Assembly: GCF_905163445.1 (NCBI RefSeq)
Contig: NC_053201.1
Location: 12,782,001 to 12,846,000 of the forward strand
Length of the DNA stretch: 64,000 nt
Origin: Pararge aegeria
Taxonomy: Eukaryota; Arthropoda; Insecta; Lepidoptera; Nymphalidae
Direction of reading: 5' to 3'
Shown here: piece after piece, positions 57,974 through 64,000 of the stretch
Layout: each line of letters begins with the position of its first letter
How positions within the stretch are numbered: position 1 is the first letter of the stretch
The notes under the pieces: generated by a model
Databases searched by the model: none
What the model saw: the letters and a program-made list of their open reading frames with translations, nothing else
Told to the model about the DNA's origin: nothing
Position numbers and translations under genes: made by a program

Positions 57974-60900
57974 ATGGTTATAGAAAAGTTGCATGGTCTA
58001 CAAGCTACCAGCATCAGTTTAAATGATCGCTTTACATTGCTGGCGACAACTACGCCCGTGGTTCATGCCGCTCGTGTGCCGAGACAGCGGAGGCGGTCGA
58101 CGGGGCTGTTCTCCTTTGGGCAACATATAAACAATCGAAATATCATCGACCAAATTGCTCAACGATTAGGACAGCAGTCAAAGAGGGTAAGAATTTAAAT
58201 TTACGCTACCTGGGTAGCCTTCAATCTGATATCATACACACTTAAAGAAAGTACATAATCAAAAGTGTTACTACTGCTTGATTTGACACAATAAGCGAGT
58301 ACCTGACTAATTCGTACAGTGTTGTTTATAGTATAACATAGACCTGTGTGGTTGTAAATAGCAGGCCTACGTGGCTATCACCTAGCCACTTTCTTGAGAC
58401 TTTAAAAAGACAGTATAAAGTAGACCATCATCACATCAACACATTACCAGTCCACTACCGGGTACGGGTCTCCCGCCACAGTGAGAAGGGGTTAAGAATA
58501 TAGTCCACAATTCTGGCCCAGTGCGAATAGGTGGACTCCACACACCTGTGAGAATATTATGGATAACTCTCAGGTATGTAGGTTTTCTCGCAATGATTTT
58601 CTTCACGTTTGAAGCAAGTGAATTGCTTAAAATACACAATATGAGGGACTTGGCACCATTATACAGATGATGATATATTTATTATATATTGAGTTAATTT
58701 TATCAACCCATTTTTTAACCCTTTTCTCATAAAAAAAAGGATGAGAAAATGGTACTTAGATTAAATTATCTTATGTCCTTTGTATGTTAGCCCTACAGCA
58801 TGGTTAGTGTTGCCAAGAGACAAAAATTATACAAAGGGTAAGGAATGACTGACTTTAAACAATTCCAGGATGCAGTCAGACAGCGGTTGGGTATCCCTGC
58901 CCTAAGACGGTTTGGCAGTGAGAGTAGCTTGCCAGGGCTCTGGAGGTCCAATAGTATCAGCAACATGAGCATGCGCAGTGTCCAAGCTAGGGCTCCCTGG
59001 CGACAATCTAATGGCAACTTGAGGTAAGCGGGAACTGAGCTTATGATTATGGGATATGATTGATTGATTAAATAAAAACTGGCAGCGGGATAAAGTCAAT
59101 GCATATTGCTGGATTCTCTTGAAACAACCCTTGCAATTAAATTCAATACCAACACTAATAAAATTTAGGACAGAATTTGTGTAAATCTATATATACTCTA
59201 TGTATGCAATTGGTGGGCTCCAAGAATGCAACAAATGGAAGCAATATAGCAACATTCTCCTTCTTCTGTTCCTGGGCCTTTTCCGCACTTGGTTGGTCTG
59301 GGACCGTCCGTTGTACGTATGGGATATAGCAACATAAAAATTTGGCCAAAATTAGATATAAATTTGGCTAAAATCCATAGGGGTCATGGATTTCAATACA
59401 ACATTAAGGCTTTGTTCAGTTACATGTGTGAAAAGATTATCCATCATACGCACTTATGCTGTCTGAGGCATCGCCAATTTCCTAACTCTGGGCTGGTAGT
59501 GAAAATTCTTTAGCAGAAAAATCCAATAACCACTGACGTAATAAGAAATGGATGTTGGGTCTCTCACAAAATTAACGAAAAAAGTGTCCCACATTATACA
59601 TATATAGAAATTTTAAAACATTTCAATTTGAATCATATATCATCATAGCTTTACTGATAATTTTCGCTTGCAAATCTATTACTTATGCAGCAAAGACTGG
59701 GAGGAATTTTATAAAATCAAAAGAAAAGTCTAAATAATTTAGAGTAATGGAGTAACTATTATTTAACATATATATACGAGTATATATATAAGAAAAATAA
59801 TCATAAATGGAAAAAAATTGCCTTTATTTTCATACATAACTTGAGTAATTTTTACGTTTTTACCACGCAGTATGGCATTGTATGTGTAACCTGTTAGTCG
59901 AAACAAATGAAAAATTCATACTGTTGCATTTTCATACCCCTTTAGTTCGGACGTTTTTGAGCCGAAGTCAATTTCTTATTACGCCAGTGACAATAACTAA
60001 CAATTTTTATCTCAAAACGAGATTTGACCCCAGAACTTCGTTATCCTTTATGGTAACATGGTAACGACTAAAGCAACGAGGCAGTTAAAAGAAAAGTTTA
60101 CTATAGTTACCTAATGTGAACGAACTTTATGGCTAGTCACACTGATTAGAAACAAATATTTGTAATTTTCCTTTACTATTGTGAAACAAGCTGTTAGTGT
60201 TCCTTTAATAAATAAATAATAATAAATAATAATGTATGAATTTATTTACACAGCAGGTCTGCATCGTTCAGTAACCTCTCGCAGGGCAACTGGCGCGGCC
60301 GCGGGTTCAGGCGTCGCGGCGGACGAATGGGCTTGATGAGAGGGAGGATGAGGTGATTTTTTTTATTTTTTATCTGTTTTTTTTTATTTGACTCACCATA
60401 GACATCATGAAAAGTGCCATCTGTTTGCCTATTTGAATAAAGAAATATTTCACTTCGACATAGGTCATTTTAAAATGAACCCATAAAAATTGTCGCTTAT
60501 TATGATTTGGAGACTTTAAATTCAAAATGGACAACCCTAATTAATTGTAATGATTGGGTCTCACAATTGTGAATGGACTGCAACAATATGAATATTGGAA
60601 GCAACAATAAACTTGTTGTGCAGTTTACTAGGCTACATAAACTTGCTTATTCATTCAAAGGCAATTGTATATTATTTTTTAACAAATGACTTTGAATGAA
60701 ATCTTTGAGATGTCTTTCAATAAGTTCAAAAGTTCATAGAGAACTCATATTATCATGTTAAGGATTACATAAACGATCAAAAATATTAATCTACTGTGAG
60801 ATGATTATAAGAAAAAAATACCGGGCTATGTTTGTGTTGGCACTTAGACCAGGGCGCGTTTGGAATCCTCGTAGCTTTAGGTTTAATTTGGCGAACGAAG

Positions 60901-63444
60901 TTATCACCATTTTGTTTTGCACACAGCAAGGTGGTGGGAGGCTTCGGGCGTGGCTAGTTACCACGCTACCGACAAAGAGGTTCCGCTGGGTGATTTAGCG
61001 TTCCGTTACGATGTCTGATTAGGGGTAGAGTTTTATGTAACTGCTATACCCCTTACAGGTTAGCCCGTTACCATCATTGAGTGCATCTTCACTTACCAGT
61101 GAGTAGATTGCAGTGAAGGGCTAATCTGTAGTGGAATAAAAGAGCAGAGCCACTTATGTGTGCATAACTGTTTTACTAGCTATTGCCTGCTTACTTCTTC
61201 CGCGTTTATTACGTTTTTTTTACGAATCCCGTAGGAACCGTTTTTTTCTGAGATAAAAAGTTTAAGATCATTATGGAGAATTCTGAGGCATGGTGGTTTC
61301 CTGTTGGAGCAAGAGAATAAATGAATTAATACACTTTTATTGTACACTGAAGAAAAGATAGTTGCTTAGTACATGCACTTGTTGGAGCGTGGTGGGACAC
61401 TCGTTTACACCAAAAGTCCGGTAAAGCACTTAACGGGTCGCTAAAGTAACAAACATCAATTAATTGTAATAATATAATTACTTATTTACTTAATCGCTTT
61501 ATGTACATATATATATGTACAAGTAAGTATACACACATATGTATATGTGTGTATACTTACTTTATTTTAAGACATAATTTACTTATTACGTTATTTACTT
61601 ACTGGCTTTATTTGTTTAATCACTTTATATACTAAAGTATATATCTTACATTCTTTACTTATTCTATATACGTCTTTTATTTACTTAAATACATTATTTA
61701 TTTACGTATATTACTTACTAATATATATGCTTACTTTCACTTACTTTATTTATTGTCATTTTTTACTGAAGACCTCTATTTCATTACTTATATTATATTA
61801 CATATTATATTATTTACCCTTTATTTACTTACATAGTTACTTGCATTTTTTATTTACTTACGTGTTTTATTTAATAAAACACTACACACACACACACACA
61901 CACACATTTTTTTCATTGATTGTTTTTATAATCTGTACAGATCGCGCGGTGGTAGGCAACAGATCGTGGGCAAGATGCGGGGGCAATCACGCGGGCAGCG
62001 ACGTACGATGCGTGGACAGAATGGACAAAATGTACAAAATGGTCGGGGTCGGGGTCGCGGGCAGAATAAACGCGGAGCGACGCCCGGGCGAGGCCGAGGT
62101 GTGGGCAGAGGTTAGTTAAAAACTACCGGGTCAAGAAATCATCTAGTAACCGTCTATTATCGATACTAAACTATCACAGTTCTCCTTTTAGATAAAAACA
62201 GTTTAGGCTGTAATACTACTTTTTTTTAATTCATATCATATGGTTACAATTGACGGAGAACACAGATGGTGATGACCGTGTATTGTGACACAGTCCTGGG
62301 CCGCTTGCCTCAAGCGGCTACAGAAGACCTATGTCCAGCAGTGGACGTCGATTGGTTGAAATGATGATGATGTGATGGCGATAACCATATTCGTAAACTT
62401 AAAACTAAAGCTACGAGGGTTCCAAACACGTCCTAGTCTAAACAGAAGCCCACAACAAACTTAGCCGGAAAGCCGGAATGTCATTGAGAAACAATTATAT
62501 TTTTCATATTTAGTTTGTTTGATGTCTTTATTTTGTCAATAAAATGTAAAAAATGCTATACAATAGATATAATAAGTTCCTATTGCTAACATAAACTAAT
62601 ATTTTTTGTTGTTCAGGCTAACACACCTTTGTAAACATATACAATGTGTAAATATAAAAACTTGTAAATATTATAGTCATATATTTATTTATATTTTTGT
62701 ATAATTTTTAAAACTTATTGACTGCACCACCTACCTCTTTGCTATGTTTTTTTTTCTTTTACGCCTTTCGTTGACTGGAAGAAATCGCTATGTAGCGACA
62801 AGGCCACCAAGTTGTACTCTCTTGCTTTGTATCTATATCTATTTAGCTACTTTTTTTTCTTTGGTGTACAATAAAAGTGTATTCATTAATTAATTCAATA
62901 ACTTAAACTTAACCTACGCAAAAATAAACGTAACACTTTTTATTTTTACCTCATATAAACGAGCTGCTTCCGGTGGCAAGCACATTATTCGCACGCCATT
63001 GGTTGCCTGGTAGAAATCACTATGAAGCGATAAAGCCGCCAAATTGTATACGATGCTTTGTTATACTTTTCCTTTTTTATGTACTTTTTTTTTTACTACC
63101 ATTAAAGTATATTCATTAATTCACATTTTTTTCCTATATTACACTAGGTTTAGACTTGTAGGTAATTTTTCATACTGGAACGCAACTATGCAACTTGGCA
63201 GATACGAGTATAAGCATGGCATGGTGGTATAACTTCTCTGGACGAGCTATGTCACAAAAAGTTTTACTAAAACTTAACTTGTTTCCTTGCAGGTGGCGGT
63301 AGCGGCGGCGCGTCCAACCAAAATAAACAGACAGTTACAAAGGAAGAGCTCGATCTCCAGCTGGACCAGTACATGGCGAGCACGAAGACAGCTCTGGACA
63401 AAGAGCTGGATGCCTATATGAAGAACGCTATGGAGATGGAATAA
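57974..63444 (+). CDS. CHTOP: CHTOP (chromatin target of PRMT1) homologue, five coding exons
   Basis: Exons 57974-58186, 58869-59023, 60257-60352 (or from 60254), 61941-62110 and 63293-63444. All introns are GT-AG with matching phase, giving 261 residues (human about 248). N-terminal SISLNDRFTLL (residues 13-23) matches the family's SLNERF motif. The helical Gln/Arg segment spans the first junction (IAQRLGQQSKRDAVRQRLG). An Arg/Gly-rich region covers about 135-212 (WRGRGFRRRGGRMG; GRGRGRGQ), the arginine-methylation target for PRMT1 in vertebrates. The C-terminal signature VTKEELDLQLDQYMASTK, then ALDKELDAYM, is the diagnostic CHTOP C-terminal domain. The vertebrate protein is nuclear, works with TREX/NXF1 in mRNA export and binds the methylosome. 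Exon 3 has an in-frame NAGNAG acceptor (CAGCAG), so forms with or without one residue are expected. It is divergent from Naam. Confidence 0.92.
58425..58640 (-). repeat. Family B SINE, reverse, in CHTOP intron 1
   Basis: It contains CATCATCACATCAACACATT, GTGGACTCCACACACCTGTG and CAGGTATGTAGGTTTTCTCG. The tRNA-like head is missing. Confidence 0.65.
59024..60256. other. CHTOP intron 2
   Basis: AT-rich intron without a recognised gene. It contains a reversed fragment of the family C SINE head near 60040-60090 and TATATATA stretches near 59770. Confidence 0.5.
60590..60915 (+). repeat. Decayed LINE 3' end in CHTOP intron 3
   Basis: It contains CTTGTTGTGCAGTTTACTAG then GCTACATAAAC (equivalent to the RT remnant at 29.0 kb) and GACCAGGGCGCGTTTGGAAT. 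Confidence 0.6.
60925..61140 (+). repeat. Family D repeat in CHTOP intron 3
   Basis: It contains GGGAGGCTTCGGGCGTGGCT, GGGTGATTTAGCGTTCCG and CAGGTTAGCCCGTTACCATC. Confidence 0.6.
61480..61906. repeat. Low-complexity TTACTTA tract with palindrome and CA microsatellite
   Basis: TTTACTTA-like words recur through 61480-61870. At 61520-61561 AGTAAGTATACACACATAT is followed by its complement. A pure CA run is at 61884-61906, just upstream of CHTOP exon 4. Confidence 0.65.
62300..62475. repeat. RTE-like end followed by reversed LINE tail in CHTOP intron 4
   Basis: CTATGTCCAGCAGTGGACGT then GATGATGATG at 62325-62370 is followed by AACCATATTCGTAAACTTAA and GGGTTCCAAACACGTCCTAG in reverse orientation. 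Confidence 0.6.
62735..63120 (+). repeat. Two copies of the GATAAGGC / GTATATTCATTA tail in CHTOP intron 4
   Basis: Copy 1 at about 62735-62895 (CTATGTAGCGACAAGGCCAC; ATAAAAGTGTATTCATTAAT). Copy 2 at about 62990-63120 (CACTATGAAGCGATAAAGCC; TAAAGTATATTCATTAATTC). Confidence 0.6.
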
Positions 63445-63554
63445 TGGACAGTGCTGTGTTATTAGTGTGACTATTGCTTTCTAGTGTGCATACAGACTTA
63501 AGTGAAGGTGATTATTCAAGGTTAAGGACTCGATTAGGTTAAAATGTTTAAATC

Positions 63555-63740
63555 TGATATGTGCCGCTAAGATGTGGAACACCCTCCCGGCAACTGTGTT
63601 TCCTGCCACATAATTTGAGTACCTTCAAGGCTAGAGTGAATAGGCTTTTTCTAGGCAAGCGTGCTCCAACCTAGACCTCATCATTGCTTTCCAACGGGCA
63701 TGATTGTCGTCAAACGCTGGCCTATCGTTAATTAAAAAAA
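63555..63740 (+). repeat. LINE fragment downstream of CHTOP
   Basis: The frame contains MWNTLPATVFPAT, like the ARLWNSLP-type segment near the RT C-terminus of several LINE clades. It has stops and is not functional. Confidence 0.5.
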
Positions 63741-63743
63741 AAA

Positions 63744-63985
63744 AATCATCAACCTGTTACTGGCCCACATTAGGGCACAGGTCTGTCAGAAAGCCAAGAG
63801 CGAAGTGTGGGGACTTCACATGTCTTTGAGAATGTTATGGAGAACTGTCAACTCAGAAAGAATTGTGGCAAACCAAGAATTGTGAAAGCAACAATTGTGT
63901 TTGCTCACAATTATTTCTTTCACCGTTAATGTTAGTGATATTGAAAAGCTGAAATCGAAAACGCACATTCATGTAACTTGCTCTG
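63744..63985 (-). repeat. Family B SINE, reverse, at window end
   Basis: It contains ATCATCAACCTGTTACTGGC, GGACTTCACATGTCTTTGAG, ATTTCTTTCACCGTTAATG and AAAACGCACATTCATGTAAC. The head runs beyond or near the edge. Confidence 0.6.
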
Positions 63986-64000
63986 AAAAGTTGAAGGGAT

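Noticed and set aside
61727..62119. 130-codon plus-strand ORF as a separate gene
   Set aside because: It is an alternative frame over low-complexity DNA and CHTOP exon 4; the real frame gives the Arg/Gly-rich region and splices cleanly.
1..64000. A new multi-gene defence or biosynthetic system
   Set aside because: The five recognisable host genes are ordinary conserved eukaryotic genes with no functional clustering; the rest is transposable-element DNA.

Overview
The window looks like nuclear DNA of a moth or butterfly. It is AT-rich, with short exons lost among dense transposon debris: tRNA-derived SINEs with A/B-box heads, Jockey/CR1- and RTE-like LINE tails, MITEs, Helitron-like ends, a mariner derivative and a complete piggyBac. 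The protein-coding genes are all spliced and match conserved insect or metazoan families. There is no CRISPR array, operon, rRNA gene or convincing functional tRNA gene. The species cannot be named from the sequence alone.

Layout. 1-9.7 kb holds only repeats, including a foldback at 218-331, a SINE nested in a SINE, a TIR element at about 2.4-3.2 kb and a decayed pogo-like element at 7.6-8.4 kb. 9.84-10.57 kb (-) is a small coiled-coil gene, probably SNAPC5-like. It is divergent from a tandem pair of C19orf12-family (Drosophila nazo) genes at 11.15-12.38 kb and 14.03-16.85 kb (+). 16.9-24.6 kb is repeats and featureless AT-rich DNA. 24.64-56.93 kb (-) is one gene, nicotinamidase (Naam), with eight coding exons spread over 32 kb. 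Its introns are swollen by transposons: a hAT MITE with an 8-bp target duplication in the last intron, a deleted mariner in the 16-kb third intron, and a complete 2.4-kb piggyBac with an uninterrupted transposase in the first intron. 57.97-63.44 kb (+) is a five-exon CHTOP homologue, divergent from Naam across about 1 kb. The window ends in SINE and LINE fragments.

How the genes relate. No pathway links them. Naam deamidates nicotinamide in NAD+ salvage. C19orf12 proteins are small membrane proteins tied to lipid and iron homeostasis and, in Drosophila, to STING-dependent antiviral response. CHTOP acts in mRNA export with TREX and is a PRMT1 substrate. SNAPC5 belongs to the snRNA-promoter complex. 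I found no undescribed multi-gene system. The most notable items are the recent-looking piggyBac, a mariner derivative that keeps an open DNA-binding-domain ORF, the structurally diverged C19orf12 duplicates, and several perfect or near-perfect foldbacks. All exon models are my reading of splice signals and protein similarity, with no transcript evidence.
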